Source of the DNA: GCA-2737725 sp033763995
Lineage (GTDB): Bacteria; Pseudomonadota; Alphaproteobacteria; Rhodospirillales; Rhodospirillaceae
Length of the DNA: 64,000 nucleotides
Direction: 5' to 3'
Assembly (NCBI GenBank): GCA_033763995.1
Contig: JANRJL010000082.1
Span: forward strand, 1 to 64,000
Shown: piece by piece, positions 9,110 through 18,956 of the stretch
Layout of the letters: each line of letters starts with the position of its first letter
How positions within the stretch are numbered: position 1 is the stretch's first letter
Program-made: the position numbers and the translations under genes
Notes under the pieces: generated by a model
Told to the model about the DNA's origin: nothing
Database searches by the model: none
Seen by the model: the letters and a program-made list of their open reading frames with translations, nothing else

Positions 9110-9287
9110 ATCTGTTGGCCAAGATCGCTTGGCCCAAAATCGCGGGCCGGTCGGCCCCCGCTCGACAAACACAAAATCTCGGCACATTTACCTCGTCGGC
9201 TTGGCGTTCTCATAAGCCTGACTTCGGCTCTTTCTCCGCAATTTCTCCGGTAACGCCCCAGGTCCCAATTCGGCGAGCGGTGGACGC

Positions 9288-10970
9288 TTAGGCGCTGCGA
9301 ATACCTTGCAAGAACTGCGCAACGCCCTCGCGCAAGCGCTGAGCTTGGTGAGCGAGCGCCTGCGATGCGCTGAGTACGTTCTGGGACGCCCGGCCCGTCT
9401 CGCTCGCGCCGTCGCTGACAATACGGACGTTGGAGCTCACTTCCGCCGTGCCAGCCGATGCCTGTTGGACATTCTGCGAAATTTCCAACGTCGCGGCGGC
9501 CTGCTCTTCGATGGCGCCGGCGATCTGAGCCGCGGCTCCGTTCACCTGCTCGATGGTCTGACGGATCGCCCCGATCGCGTCCACCGCGCTCTTGCTGGTT
9601 TTCTGGATCTCGTCGATTTGCTGCGAGATCTCCTCGGTGGCCTTGCCGGTTTGATTGGCGAGATTCTTGACCTCGGCCGCGACCACGGCGAATCCCTTGC
9701 CCGCCTCGCCGGAACGCGCCGCTTCGATGGTGGCATTGAGCGCCAGCAAGTTGGTTTGGTTGGCGATATCGGCAATCAGTTCGACCACCTTACCGACGCG
9801 CTGCGCGGCATCGGCCATGCCCTGAACGGTCTGGTTGGTGGCGTTGGCTTGCGCCACGGCGGCGGACACCGTGTCCGAGGCGGTGCGGGCGTTTTGTCGC
9901 ACGCCGGAAATCGAAACCGACAATTCTTCGGCGGCTGCGGCCACGGTTTGCACGTTAGCGGAGGCTTGATCCGCCGATGTCGCCATCGTAGTCGACTGTT
10001 GCGAGGTGTTTTCCGCGACCGACGACATGGAACGAGCCGTCTTCTCGAGGTCGCCGGCGGATTTGCCCAGTTCGTCCAAGATGCCCCGGCTGTCGGCTTC
10101 AAATCGCGTGATGAGGTCTTCGATTTTCTTGGTGCGCTCTTCGCGCGCCTTGATTTGGGCGCTTTCATTGGCGGCGAGTCTGGCACGTTCGACGGCGTTG
10201 TCCTTGAAGACTTGAACCGCACGGGCCATTTGGCCGATCTCGTCATTGCCCGCGGCCGGCACAACCACCGCAAGATCATTGGCCGCCAATCGGCCCATCA
10301 CATTCGTCAACGACCCCACGGATGACAGGATGCTGCGGGCCGTGAGAAACATAAAGGGGCCGATAATAGCGAGGGAAACCAAAAAGACGATGATGATTTG
10401 AGTCCGAGCGCTGGTGACGGCGTCGTTGGCTTCAGCAATGGATTTCGACATGGCGCTTTGGCCGGCCTCGTTGAGAATATTCAACATGGCGCTGACCTGC
10501 TCGCCCGTGCCGTCGATCTCATCATCAAGGGCAGCAAAGACATCGCCGCTGGCCTTGGCTTCGACGGCGCGCGGCAGGTCCTTGGTGGCACCGACAGACA
10601 GCTTGCTGACCAGCTCTCTAAAGTCTTTCACCGCCGACTGTTTGCCCAATGTCTTTGCCGCGCGTTCGACCACATCCTGATTGTCGAGCATGAAATCGAC
10701 GCTGGCCGACATCGCCTTGATGCGATCAGGATCGACGGCCCCTTCCTGCTTATCGACGATCATATCCATCGCATTCAGCAGCAGGTCGAGGTTCGACAGC
10801 TGCATCTGCGCCAAGATCTCGATGTCACCCCGAATGGCTTCCGCGGCTTTCGTTGCGTTGTCCACGCGCTGGGAGGCAAACAACGTGAGCGCAAAGATGA
10901 TGGCCATGCCCACGGCGGCGGACGCGCCCATGAGGGTGATCTTGGTCTTGATGCTGAGATTGGTGAACAT
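9288..10970 (-). CDS. Methyl-accepting chemotaxis protein (four-helix-bundle sensor type)
   Basis: Inner membrane chemoreceptor of about 560 residues. From the chosen ATG at 10970 (MFTNLSIKTKITL), the first transmembrane helix spans about 13-33, a periplasmic helical sensor follows to about 190, and the second helix spans about 191-210; then come a HAMP domain (about 211-265) and the cytoplasmic signalling domain. The conserved hairpin tip reads NQTNLLALNATIEAARSGEAGKGFAVVAAEVKNLA, split here by the family as usual, and binds CheA/CheW. An ATG 22 codons upstream is possible but would add a non-membrane leader. No che genes are in the window, so it reports to a system elsewhere. The ligand cannot be told. 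Confidence 0.93.
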   Translation of the reverse strand: MFTNLSIKTKITLMGASAAVGMAIIFALTLFASQRVDNATKAAEAIRGDIEILAQMQLSNLDLLLNAMDMIVDKQEGAVDPDRIKAMSASVDFMLDNQDVVERAAKTLGKQSAVKDFRELVSKLSVGATKDLPRAVEAKASGDVFAALDDEIDGTGEQVSAMLNILNEAGQSAMSKSIAEANDAVTSARTQIIIVFLVSLAIIGPFMFLTARSILSSVGSLTNVMGRLAANDLAVVVPAAGNDEIGQMARAVQVFKDNAVERARLAANESAQIKAREERTKKIEDLITRFEADSRGILDELGKSAGDLEKTARSMSSVAENTSQQSTTMATSADQASANVQTVAAAAEELSVSISGVRQNARTASDTVSAAVAQANATNQTVQGMADAAQRVGKVVELIADIANQTNLLALNATIEAARSGEAGKGFAVVAAEVKNLANQTGKATEEISQQIDEIQKTSKSAVDAIGAIRQTIEQVNGAAAQIAGAIEEQAAATLEISQNVQQASAGTAEVSSNVRIVSDGASETGRASQNVLSASQALAHQAQRLREGVAQFLQGIRSA

Positions 10971-11119
10971 GTGAGACTGCTTTTTCGGCGGATTTTGTGC
11001 TGTTGCGGCGGAGGCGCCCCTTGAACAAGGGGCCATAGCTTTTAGCGGGACTCATGGCAAACTGTAAGCGAGCCGCGCTGTTAGCACGAAGCCGTTTCAG
11101 ATGGCGATCAATTAGGCGT

Positions 11120-11169
11120 GAAAAATTGCACGTGACTGCGCTGCTCAGGTCTTTGGCAGCGCAGTCACG
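11120..11169 (-). terminator. Rho-independent terminator after the TorF-type gene
   Basis: A perfect 14 bp inverted repeat (CGTGACTGCGCTGC at 11131-11144 and its complement at 11156-11169, 11-base loop) is followed on the minus strand by TGCAATTTTT. It begins 17 bases past the stop of the outer membrane protein gene. Confidence 0.8.
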
Positions 11170-11186
11170 ACAATGTGAGCGTTTAC

Positions 11187-11879
11187 TTAGAAAGCTTTGG
11201 ACAGCGTCAGCACGGCGCGCGCACCACAAAGACCCGCGCACGTCGCGACGTCGGTATCGTGGTAACGGATGCCGACGTCGACAATCGGGAACGCATAAGT
11301 AAGGCCGGCGCTCCAATACATGTAGTCGGAGCCGGACGCCTTCTTCAACTCCTGGGTACCGACAAATGCATCGAAGGTTAAGCTTTCCATGACCGGTGCC
11401 GAGGCACCGACTTGCACGGCCCAAGCGTCGTCAAGGCCGCCAAAAAAATCGGGCGAGAAGTAAACGCTGCCGTTGAGTTTAGCCACACCGGCGTCATAAC
11501 CCAGGGTCGTATAGCCCTCCCAGTAATTGTAGTTCAGCGCATTACGCGCGCCGGGATAAGCGTAATAGATCACGCCTGCATCGTAGCTGACGTTGTCGAC
11601 CGCGCCGCTGAAGCCAGCCGTGATATCAACCTCGACGTCGGCCTGGCCGCCATCGTTGAAATCGACGTTCGATCCCCAAAAATTAAGATGGAAACCGGTG
11701 CCGCTTTCCCAATTCAGGGCAGGTTGGAACGCCGGATTTTCATCAGTCTGGCTGTAACCGCGGAAGATGTAGTCGCTGGTCACCGCGACGCTGCTTGAAA
11801 ACTTGCCTAGACCGTCCTGAGCTACAGCCATACCTGGCGCGAAAAGCGCTGCGCCCAATAAGATTTTTGAGAGATTCAT
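11187..11879 (-). CDS. TorF family putative porin (Gcw_chp)
   Basis: Outer membrane beta-barrel protein of 230 residues. A signal peptide (about 1-20, ending AVAQ) is followed by the family hallmark SDYIFRGYSQTDENPAFQ, alternating strand patterns and a C-terminal aromatic residue (SKAF), as expected for Bam-dependent insertion. The family is described as porin-like; its substrate here is unknown. It is a single transcription unit with a strong terminator and lies between two chemoreceptor genes in the same orientation. That placement invites, but does not prove, a shared sensory or uptake theme. Confidence 0.85.
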   Translation of the reverse strand: MNLSKILLGAALFAPGMAVAQDGLGKFSSSVAVTSDYIFRGYSQTDENPAFQPALNWESGTGFHLNFWGSNVDFNDGGQADVEVDITAGFSGAVDNVSYDAGVIYYAYPGARNALNYNYWEGYTTLGYDAGVAKLNGSVYFSPDFFGGLDDAWAVQVGASAPVMESLTFDAFVGTQELKKASGSDYMYWSAGLTYAFPIVDVGIRYHDTDVATCAGLCGARAVLTLSKAF

Positions 11880-11982
11880 TTAGGTCCCCTGTTAAGAGCG
11901 AGCGACGTCCCCACATGTGCATAGTTTTTAAGCTGCTCATGGGCAAGCCTAATTTTTAGGCAATTTAGTCGTTCCGATTGGC

Positions 11983-13668
11983 TTAGGCCTTGATTTCCGC
12001 CAGGAACGACTGAACCTCGCGGTTCAAAGATTCCGACTCCTTGGACATGCGCTGTGCCGCCTCCAGCACTTGCGCGGCGGCATGGCCGGTCTCAGCCGAC
12101 GCTTCATTGACGCTTGAAATCGTCTCCGACACTTCCGCCGTGCTGGCCGCAGCCTGTTGAACACTGCGCGAAATTTCGAGCGTGGCGTTGTTCTGCTCCT
12201 CGATCGAATGATTGATCGTGTTCGTCGAACTGTCGATCTGACCAATGATGTTGGCAATTTCACGCAAAGCCGAAACGGACTCGTTCGTCGCCTGCTGAAT
12301 CGAGGCGATGTAACGAGAGATCTCTTCGGTCGCCTTGGCGGTTTGATTGGCGAGATTCTTGACCTCCGATGCGACGACGGCGAAGCCCTTGCCGGCTTCG
12401 CCGGCCCGCGCGGCCTCGATGGTGGCGTTGAGCGCCAAGAGATTGGTTTGCGACGCAATGCTCGTGATGAGTTCCACCACTTCCGAAATCTTTCCCGTCG
12501 CATCGACCAAGCCCTCGATCGTCTTGTTCGTGCGTTCGGCCTGTTGCACCCCCTGCTTCGCGGTGCCGGCCGACCCCGATACTTGGCGACGAATCTCGGA
12601 GATCGAGGCCGACAGCTCTTCTGCGGCAGCGGCCACGGTTTGAACGTTTCCGGTGGCTTGATTGGCGGAAGAGGAAACGGATCCGGCCTGATTGCTGGTC
12701 TGTTGCGCGATGGCGCTCATGGAGGCCGCGGAGGCTTGGAGCTGGTTCGCCGCCGCCGACAATGACTGGATGACACCACCCACTTTCTGCTGGAACTCGT
12801 CAGCCAGTTTTTTCATTGTCTCGCGCTTCTCGCGTTCAGCCTTACGCTCGCGTGCATCTTGCTCCGCTGCCATCTGTTGCTTCTGGATCAGATTATCCTT
12901 GAAAACCTGAGTTGCCGCGGCCATGGACCCGATTTCATCGCGCCGTTGAGCGCCTGGGAATTCGACGTTCAGATCGCCGCGAGCAAGGCCCTGCATGGCC
13001 TTCGCCATCAGGGCCACGGGCTTGACCAGTCCGGCAATTGCGCCCACTGCCGCTGCAGCGATCATTGCCAGCACGACCAGAGAGACGGCCCAGATCAACA
13101 GCGTGATGGTATTGCTTCGGTCGGTCGCAAATTTCTCGGTTGCCGCGCCAAAACTGTTGGCTTTCTCCACGGTCTCGTCGATGACCTTGCGGTGTGCGTC
13201 ATAGGCCTCGGTAATGGCGCCATAGGCCGCGCGCGCACGGTCAGTGTCGCCGCGCTCCAGAGCTGGCAACAGTTGTTTCTCAACCTCGTCCCAAAAGCGC
13301 GCCACGTGCTCGTCGGACTTTTGCGTGAGCAGGCGCTTGATTCCTGAGTCGAGATCTTGATCACCCCAATAATCCCTGCGCGTGTCGTAATCCTTGTGCA
13401 ATTGAGCCAATCGCTCCTTACGAGAAGCGGCTGACTTGGGATCTTGATAGGCCAGCGTTACTTCGAGATAGGCCTCAATGACATATGCTGGCGGCGGCAA
13501 AATATCGGCAATCAGGTCCTTTACCATGACGATGCGGTTATGCACCGGCCCGCCGACCTGCAATTCGCGCAGTCCGTAATTCGCCGTGAGTACCGTCACG
13601 ACATAGCCCACCATGATGACAATGCACAGCAGCCACGAAATTTTTGAGATACTTGTTTTGTTTTCCAT
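11983..13668 (-). CDS. Methyl-accepting chemotaxis protein
   Basis: Second chemoreceptor, 561 residues. The first transmembrane helix spans about 12-31, the periplasmic sensor of about 155 residues is helical, the second helix spans about 188-212, and a HAMP domain and signalling domain follow. The tip sequence NQTNLLALNATIEAARAGEAGKGFAVVASEVKN is split by the normal family spacing and nearly identical to that of the receptor at 9288-10970, while the sensor regions differ, implying different stimuli. The start MENKTSISKISWLL directly precedes the first membrane helix. Confidence 0.93.
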   Translation of the reverse strand: MENKTSISKISWLLCIVIMVGYVVTVLTANYGLRELQVGGPVHNRIVMVKDLIADILPPPAYVIEAYLEVTLAYQDPKSAASRKERLAQLHKDYDTRRDYWGDQDLDSGIKRLLTQKSDEHVARFWDEVEKQLLPALERGDTDRARAAYGAITEAYDAHRKVIDETVEKANSFGAATEKFATDRSNTITLLIWAVSLVVLAMIAAAAVGAIAGLVKPVALMAKAMQGLARGDLNVEFPGAQRRDEIGSMAAATQVFKDNLIQKQQMAAEQDARERKAEREKRETMKKLADEFQQKVGGVIQSLSAAANQLQASAASMSAIAQQTSNQAGSVSSSANQATGNVQTVAAAAEELSASISEIRRQVSGSAGTAKQGVQQAERTNKTIEGLVDATGKISEVVELITSIASQTNLLALNATIEAARAGEAGKGFAVVASEVKNLANQTAKATEEISRYIASIQQATNESVSALREIANIIGQIDSSTNTINHSIEEQNNATLEISRSVQQAAASTAEVSETISSVNEASAETGHAAAQVLEAAQRMSKESESLNREVQSFLAEIKA

Positions 13669-13911
13669 CTATGGACCCCAATGCGTACATCACGAACGAT
13701 TTGACACAACATCAATCCTCGGCCGGGCGACGACAGCGGCAACCGATGGCCGCCCCTTAAGTGCATGTAATACGCATACGAAAGCGGCGTGGATGATGGC
13801 TTTCGTAGCGTTGAAATTGTCGGCAATTGAATTCTCGTTTTAAGTTTGATCGCTTGGCGAAACGCTGATTGCGGCTCTAAACTATTTGTTGGGTCTCTTG
13901 AGTTGAATGTC

Positions 13912-14910
13912 ATGTCGCTGCATATCGATACTTCAGACGCAGCCGCGCGGCTCGCCGGTCAAATTGTGAAAACGCCGCTGCTTGCGTGTGGCGAGCTTGA
14001 CCGTCGCTGCGGCGGCCGAGTCTGGCTCAAGGCCGAGCCCCTGCAAAGAACAGGGTCGTTCAAGATACGCGGCGCACTCAATCGGATCTTGAATTTAACG
14101 CCGGCCGAAAAACGTAACGGCGTGATAGCCTGGTCATCGGGAAATCATGCTCAAGGCATCGCGGCGGCGGCGGCAATGTTCGACATTCACGCCGTCATTG
14201 TGATGCCCGCCGACGCGCCGGCGCTGAAGATCGCCAATACGCGCGCCTTAAAAGCCGAGGTGGTTCTTTACGACCGCGCCACTCAGGACCGCGAGCAGAT
14301 TGCGCGCGAGCTCGCGGCCAACCGCGGCCTGATCGTCGTGCCGTCTTACGACGACCCGTATATCATTGCAGGCCAAGGCACGGTCGGCGTCGAACTCATG
14401 GCCCAAGCCGCCGAACAGGGCGCCGTCATTGACGATATCATTGTGCCTGTCAGCGGAGGCGGGTTGATCGCGGGAGTAGGGGTGGCGGCGCGCGCTGTGC
14501 GTAAAGACGTCCGTCTGTTTGCCGCGGAACCGCAAGGCTACGATGATCACGTCCGGTCATTGGCCGCCGGCGAACGTGTCAAAAACGAGAGTACCGCGGT
14601 GGCTTTGTGTGATGCTTTGTTGGCCCCCATGCCAGGCACACTCACCTGGAACATCAACGCGACTCAGCTCGCGGGAGGTTATGGTGTCAGCGATGAGCAG
14701 GTTTGTGCGGCCATGGCTTTCGCGTTTCAGCATCTGAAACTGGTTGTCGAGCCGGGCGGCGCCGTGGCTCTGGCGGCCGTGCTCGCGGGGCTGCATGATT
14801 GTCGGGGGCGGACAATCGGAATTGTCTTGTCAGGCGGAAATGTCGATCCTTCAGTTTTCAGTCATTGCCTGGCGGTTGGTCTGGGTAATTCCAGCCGCCT
14901 GGAGCAATAA
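13912..14910 (+). CDS. PLP-dependent threonine/serine dehydratase
   Basis: Fold-type II PLP enzyme of 332 residues, most like biodegradative threonine ammonia-lyase or serine racemase/dehydratase: it would deaminate threonine or serine to the 2-oxoacid. The PLP lysine lies in GSFKIRG (K51), SSGNHAQG is the substrate-binding loop, and SGGGLIAG is the phosphate-binding glycine loop. There is no C-terminal ACT domain, so allosteric control by isoleucine is unlikely. I chose ATG at 13912 (MSLHIDTSDA); the ribosome binding site is weak and an in-frame ATG 22 codons upstream gives an atypical leader. Confidence 0.88.
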   Translation: MSLHIDTSDAAARLAGQIVKTPLLACGELDRRCGGRVWLKAEPLQRTGSFKIRGALNRILNLTPAEKRNGVIAWSSGNHAQGIAAAAAMFDIHAVIVMPADAPALKIANTRALKAEVVLYDRATQDREQIARELAANRGLIVVPSYDDPYIIAGQGTVGVELMAQAAEQGAVIDDIIVPVSGGGLIAGVGVAARAVRKDVRLFAAEPQGYDDHVRSLAAGERVKNESTAVALCDALLAPMPGTLTWNINATQLAGGYGVSDEQVCAAMAFAFQHLKLVVEPGGAVALAAVLAGLHDCRGRTIGIVLSGGNVDPSVFSHCLAVGLGNSSRLEQ

Positions 14911-15161
14911 GTCACTAGATTCTATTTTATTTTCAATGCTCTATGAGCTGAATGTATGATACGAGTCGTGTGGAAGCTTAACCCAAGCGCAACAAATGCC
15001 GCCCATCTTCTACTCGCGGGTTTGCTTGTTTTGCGGTTCCGCCAGCTCTTCCGTACATCTTTGGATTGAGTCGCCGTGGGATCAAAATAATGGCAGTTTA
15101 ACTCCTGGGCGGGTATTTATAGTTTTGCCGCGAAACTAAATGAACAGAACGAGTCAGCACG

Positions 15162-16268
15162 TTGAATAATAAGGACAAAGACAAAGAGAACCTGGGTCAT
15201 GACCGGCTCTCAGTGTTGGTGGTCGAAGACAACGAGTACATGCTCGATATCTTCGTCAACGCACTGAAGCGGCTGGGCTTTACGCGCACGCAGCGGGCGA
15301 AAACGGCGAAGGAAGCCGTCGAGTACCTGCGCGCGACGACGAAAGGTTTTGCCGCCTCGGAACAGGTCGATATCGTTATTTCGGATCTGGTGATGCCGGC
15401 CGTGAGTGGCCAACACCTGTTGCAATGGCTGCGTGACGACAAGGCTTCACCCAATCGTTTCATGCCTTTCATTTTGATCTCTGGTGCGGCCGACCGCGTC
15501 AATGTCGAGGCGGCCCGGGACCGCGGCGTCAGCGAATTCATCTCCAAGCCGTTCTCGGTCGAAGTCGTCTACAAGGTCTTGCAGCGCATCATCGATAATC
15601 CACGCCAATTCGTCACCACGCAGAATTATTTCGGACCAGACCGCCGCCGCAGTTCCAAGGCGGGGCCGCCCGGTGGCGAGGAGCGGCGCAAACCCGACGA
15701 ATCTCACGGGACGATCGTCTATTCAAAAGATCGCATCGAAAAAGCCGCCAAACCCAGCGACGTGTGGTTCTTCAAACTGCCCAACTATCTCAAGCAGAAG
15801 ATGGGCTCCAACGCCATGCGCCAGCAGTTCGTTATTCCGCAGGACGTGCTGGAATCCGCCGAGACCGAGCTCAAGCGCGAGGCTGAAGGATTTATCGGGT
15901 GGGCGAAGGAATACCTGGACCGGCTGTCAAAGCAAGTCACGGACGCGAAGGACAAGGCCGGCGAACGCACCTCGAATTTCGAGGAGATCAATCTGATCGC
16001 GCATGAGTTGCGCGGCCAGGGAGGAACGTTCGGTTACCCATTGATCACGGTGTTTGCAAAGTCGCTGTATGACGTGACCAAGCCGCCGTGCCGCCAGGAC
16101 GATGCCATGCTCGAGATCGTTAAGGCGCATATTGACGCCATGCGGGCGGTGATGCGCGAGAAAATCGCCGGTGACGGCGGCGAAATCGGACAGCAGTTGT
16201 TTAAAATTCTCAAGCAAGCGATCGCGAAATACACCGCCAAGCCCGCGGAGCAAGCCGCCACGACATAA
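15162..16268 (+). CDS. Response regulator with C-terminal HPt-like domain
   Basis: Protein of 368 residues. An N-terminal receiver domain (about 16-145) has the acidic pair E22/D23, phosphoacceptor D75 in SDLVMP, and K129. A linker with YFGPDRRR follows. The C-terminal helical part (about 228-360) contains LIAHELRGQGGTFGYP, which resembles the histidine phosphotransfer motif, with H281 as the possible phosphorylated residue. There is no DNA-binding or enzyme domain. The start is a TTG at 15162. It is followed 84 bases later by a histidine kinase in the same direction, so the two probably form a phosphorelay; the HPt assignment is by motif only. Confidence 0.82.
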   Translation: MNNKDKDKENLGHDRLSVLVVEDNEYMLDIFVNALKRLGFTRTQRAKTAKEAVEYLRATTKGFAASEQVDIVISDLVMPAVSGQHLLQWLRDDKASPNRFMPFILISGAADRVNVEAARDRGVSEFISKPFSVEVVYKVLQRIIDNPRQFVTTQNYFGPDRRRSSKAGPPGGEERRKPDESHGTIVYSKDRIEKAAKPSDVWFFKLPNYLKQKMGSNAMRQQFVIPQDVLESAETELKREAEGFIGWAKEYLDRLSKQVTDAKDKAGERTSNFEEINLIAHELRGQGGTFGYPLITVFAKSLYDVTKPPCRQDDAMLEIVKAHIDAMRAVMREKIAGDGGEIGQQLFKILKQAIAKYTAKPAEQAATT

Positions 16269-16352
16269 GCGGCAAGCAAAAGTATGGCTGCGCGCGACGA
16301 CTGTTGAGATCGTACCTGTCAGTCTGCCGCGGAGAGGAGTCGGGGACGTGCC

Positions 16353-18134
16353 ATGCCTTGGTTGAGAGGGGACGGAGATGGTCTTTACGCGCCGGCGACA
16401 TTGAATCGCTTGCGACGGACGACGGTGCTGTCCTTCGCGTGTTTTCTGCTGACGATCCTAATGGCGGGCGTGCTGCATTTGGCCGAGCAGTACGGCAACA
16501 GTATCGATCAAGCGACCCGAACTGCCCGCGCCGCGGTAAGGACCGTGGAGTCCTTCACCTCACAGACCATGCACGAGACGTTTCGGGTTCTCGAGGGCGT
16601 CGGCGACGTCTATCGCGAGCAACTTCGCCGTGACCAATTCGACGAAGAAAACCTGCACCTTCTCCTGGCCGACAAACTCGCCAAGATGCCACACGCGGCG
16701 GCGATTTTCGTGCTCGACCCCAATCGCAACATGCTGGCAGCGTCACGCGGGCTTCCGGCCCAACGAGTTGACGGCAAGCCGTTCAATTTCATGCCAGGAC
16801 CGCCAATCCAAGTGAGTCCTGATCGTTTCCTGGGCCGGTTATATGAATCGTCGACGCACTCCGAACAGGCGTTGGAGCACTATCTTCCGCTCGGGTCCCG
16901 AGTCACGGATGCCAATGACCAGGCCCTGGGTTTTGTCATCGCTATCATTCGCCCCAAATGGTTTCAGACGTTCCTCGAATCGCTCGATGTCGGAGCCAGT
17001 GGCACGATCGATCTTTGGAACTCGGAGGGCTTCCTCGTCGCAGCGACCAAAAAGTCGGATCACCACGTTGGCGAATTCAATTCTGAAGTGGTCAAATACT
17101 TCGGCAGTTTGGAGGAGGAAGCGGACGGCGCCGGCGAACTCGTGTACGCGCCCGCCGCCGGTTACAGCCGCTCCATCCGCGCCAACGGACGGGTCGGTGC
17201 CTTCCCGCTCGCCGCGGTCGTCAAGCTGCAGTCCGAAGACTACCTGAGTTCATGGCGACAAACGCGCAATCGCATCGGCATCGCCATGGTTGGCATCTTA
17301 CTCGCCATGATCGGCACCAGTCTGTTTATTTTCGCGCAACTGCGGCGCAGCGAGCAAAACGAACTCGCCTTACGGCAGGCCAAAGCCGCCGCGGAAGAGG
17401 CCAACGAGGCCAAGAGCCGCTTTCTGGCGCACATGAGTCACGAATTTCGCACCCCGCTTAATGCCATCATGGGTTTTTCCGAGATCATCAAAAACAAAGT
17501 GTTGGGTGACGGCGTATCGCCGGTTTACGTGTCCTACGCCGAGCACATTCACCAATCAGGCAATCATCTGCTCAATATCGTCAATGATATTCTCGACATG
17601 GCGAAGATCGAGTCGGGCGCGCAGCCGCTTAACCGCGAACCAGTGGACGTATCGGCGGTCTGCGCCAGCGCCATCAGCTTGATTCGGCGCCTGGCGGAAG
17701 AACGCTCCATGCCAGTGATCGTTCAGATCCCCTTCAACATCCCGTCCGTGATCGCCGATGAGCGCTACTTACGCCAGGTGCTGATCAATCTTCTGTCGAA
17801 CGCCATCAAGTTTTCCATGCCGGGCATGGAAATCGTGGTGCGCGCCGCCGCCCATGATCGCGGACTCGATATTGCGATTTTGGATCAAGGCGCCGGCATC
17901 GACGATGCGATCTTGCGCCGCGTCGGTGAGCCCTTTCTGCAGGGGAATCCTTCCGTTTCTCGCATCGGCCAGGGAACCGGGCTCGGCTTGTCGATCTGCA
18001 AGCAATATATGGAACTCTTAGGCGGGACCTTGGTGATCGAGAGCACGCTGGGGCATGGCACCGCGGCGACGGTCAGATTTCCATCACATCTTCTGGTCGA
18101 ACGGTCCAGCCCGGTGGCCACTGCAGCGGAATAG
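16353..18134 (+). CDS. Membrane sensor histidine kinase with Cache-like periplasmic domain
   Basis: Histidine kinase of 593 residues. The first transmembrane helix is about 25-45, a large periplasmic domain of about 260 residues (probably double-Cache) follows, and the second helix is about 309-329. The dimerisation/phosphoacceptor helix has H363 in SHEFRTPLNAI, and the ATPase domain has the N-box INLLSNAIKFS, the DQGAGI G1 box and the GTGLGLSICKQYMELLGG G2 box. It lacks an attached receiver, fitting transfer to the upstream receiver-HPt protein. It converges on the B12 operon with a gap of 21 bases. Confidence 0.93.
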   Translation: MPWLRGDGDGLYAPATLNRLRRTTVLSFACFLLTILMAGVLHLAEQYGNSIDQATRTARAAVRTVESFTSQTMHETFRVLEGVGDVYREQLRRDQFDEENLHLLLADKLAKMPHAAAIFVLDPNRNMLAASRGLPAQRVDGKPFNFMPGPPIQVSPDRFLGRLYESSTHSEQALEHYLPLGSRVTDANDQALGFVIAIIRPKWFQTFLESLDVGASGTIDLWNSEGFLVAATKKSDHHVGEFNSEVVKYFGSLEEEADGAGELVYAPAAGYSRSIRANGRVGAFPLAAVVKLQSEDYLSSWRQTRNRIGIAMVGILLAMIGTSLFIFAQLRRSEQNELALRQAKAAAEEANEAKSRFLAHMSHEFRTPLNAIMGFSEIIKNKVLGDGVSPVYVSYAEHIHQSGNHLLNIVNDILDMAKIESGAQPLNREPVDVSAVCASAISLIRRLAEERSMPVIVQIPFNIPSVIADERYLRQVLINLLSNAIKFSMPGMEIVVRAAAHDRGLDIAILDQGAGIDDAILRRVGEPFLQGNPSVSRIGQGTGLGLSICKQYMELLGGTLVIESTLGHGTAATVRFPSHLLVERSSPVATAAE

Positions 18135-18155
18135 GCCGAGACCTTACAGTCTTCG

Positions 18156-18956
18156 TCAATCTGCGCTGTCCGCGCGGCGCGAGGCCCACGGCAAAATCAC
18201 AAGCTCGTCAGCGAGTTTAGCGATCTTGGCGTCAATCCCGAACACCGCGGACAATAATGGAGCCGAGAAAACATCCTGGGGCGCTCCATCGGCCACCATG
18301 CGACCAGATTGAAGCATGACGATGCGGTCGCAGTAGCGCGCCGCCAACGTGAGATCGTGCAGGGCTGTTACCACGGCACGGCCAGCACCGGCCAGGCGCC
18401 GAAAAAGGGCAAGCACTTCGAGCTTATGGGCAGGGTCAAGGCCGGCTGTCGGTTCATCGGCCAAGATCACCTTCGGCTCGCCCGCCAGCATGCGCGCTAT
18501 GGCAACACGCGCGGCTTCGCCGCCCGACAACGTCGATATGGAGCGTTCGGCCAGCGCCAGAATATCGGTGTCATGCAGCGCTTGCCGGACGGCGGCGGCA
18601 TCCATCGCGGTGACCGCCCGCCAAGGCTCGAGATGCGGCAGGCGGCCAAGTTCGACGATGCGCCGCACGGTCAATGGCCAATGAACGGCGCGGTCTTGGG
18701 GCAAATATCCGATCATTTTGGCGCGTTCCGCGCGGGACAATCTTGCATGAGGACAGCCATTGACGCTGATTGTCCCGGCCGAAAGTGGCGCGATTCCGGC
18801 CACGGCGCGCAGCAGTGTCGTCTTACCCGCGCCATTGGGCCCGACCAAGCCGACCACGCTGCCGGCGCCAACCGAAAGGGACACATCTTCAAGCACACGA
18901 CGCTCATCCAGCGCCACGTGGATCGATCGCACATCGAGAGCGACAGCGGCGGTCAT
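18156..18956 (-). CDS. btuD: Cobalamin ABC transporter ATP-binding protein
   Basis: ATPase subunit of 266 residues for B12 import. The Walker A is GPNGAGKTT (39-47), the signature LSGGEAARVAIAR, the Walker B ILADEPTAGLDP, and the H-loop VTALHDL. The ATG at 18956 overlaps the permease stop by four bases (ATGA), so translation is coupled. Sequence alone cannot separate B12 from haem or siderophore ATPases; the assignment rests on the cobalamin riboswitch and TonB receptor upstream in the same operon. Last gene of btuBFCD. Confidence 0.92.
   Translation of the reverse strand: MTAAVALDVRSIHVALDERRVLEDVSLSVGAGSVVGLVGPNGAGKTTLLRAVAGIAPLSAGTISVNGCPHARLSRAERAKMIGYLPQDRAVHWPLTVRRIVELGRLPHLEPWRAVTAMDAAAVRQALHDTDILALAERSISTLSGGEAARVAIARMLAGEPKVILADEPTAGLDPAHKLEVLALFRRLAGAGRAVVTALHDLTLAARYCDRIVMLQSGRMVADGAPQDVFSAPLLSAVFGIDAKIAKLADELVILPWASRRADSAD

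Noticed and set aside
11944..11960. Small GCCTAA/TTAGGC hairpin near the end of the second chemoreceptor gene
   Set aside because: Only 6 bp and no T run follows on the minus strand, too weak to call a terminator.
13613..13843. 76-codon frame between the chemoreceptor and dehydratase genes
   Set aside because: It overlaps the chemoreceptor start on the other strand and has no recognisable motif.
15140..15169. Nine-codon leader-like frame just before the response regulator
   Set aside because: It has no ribosome binding site or attenuator-like hairpins around it, so there is no sign of function.
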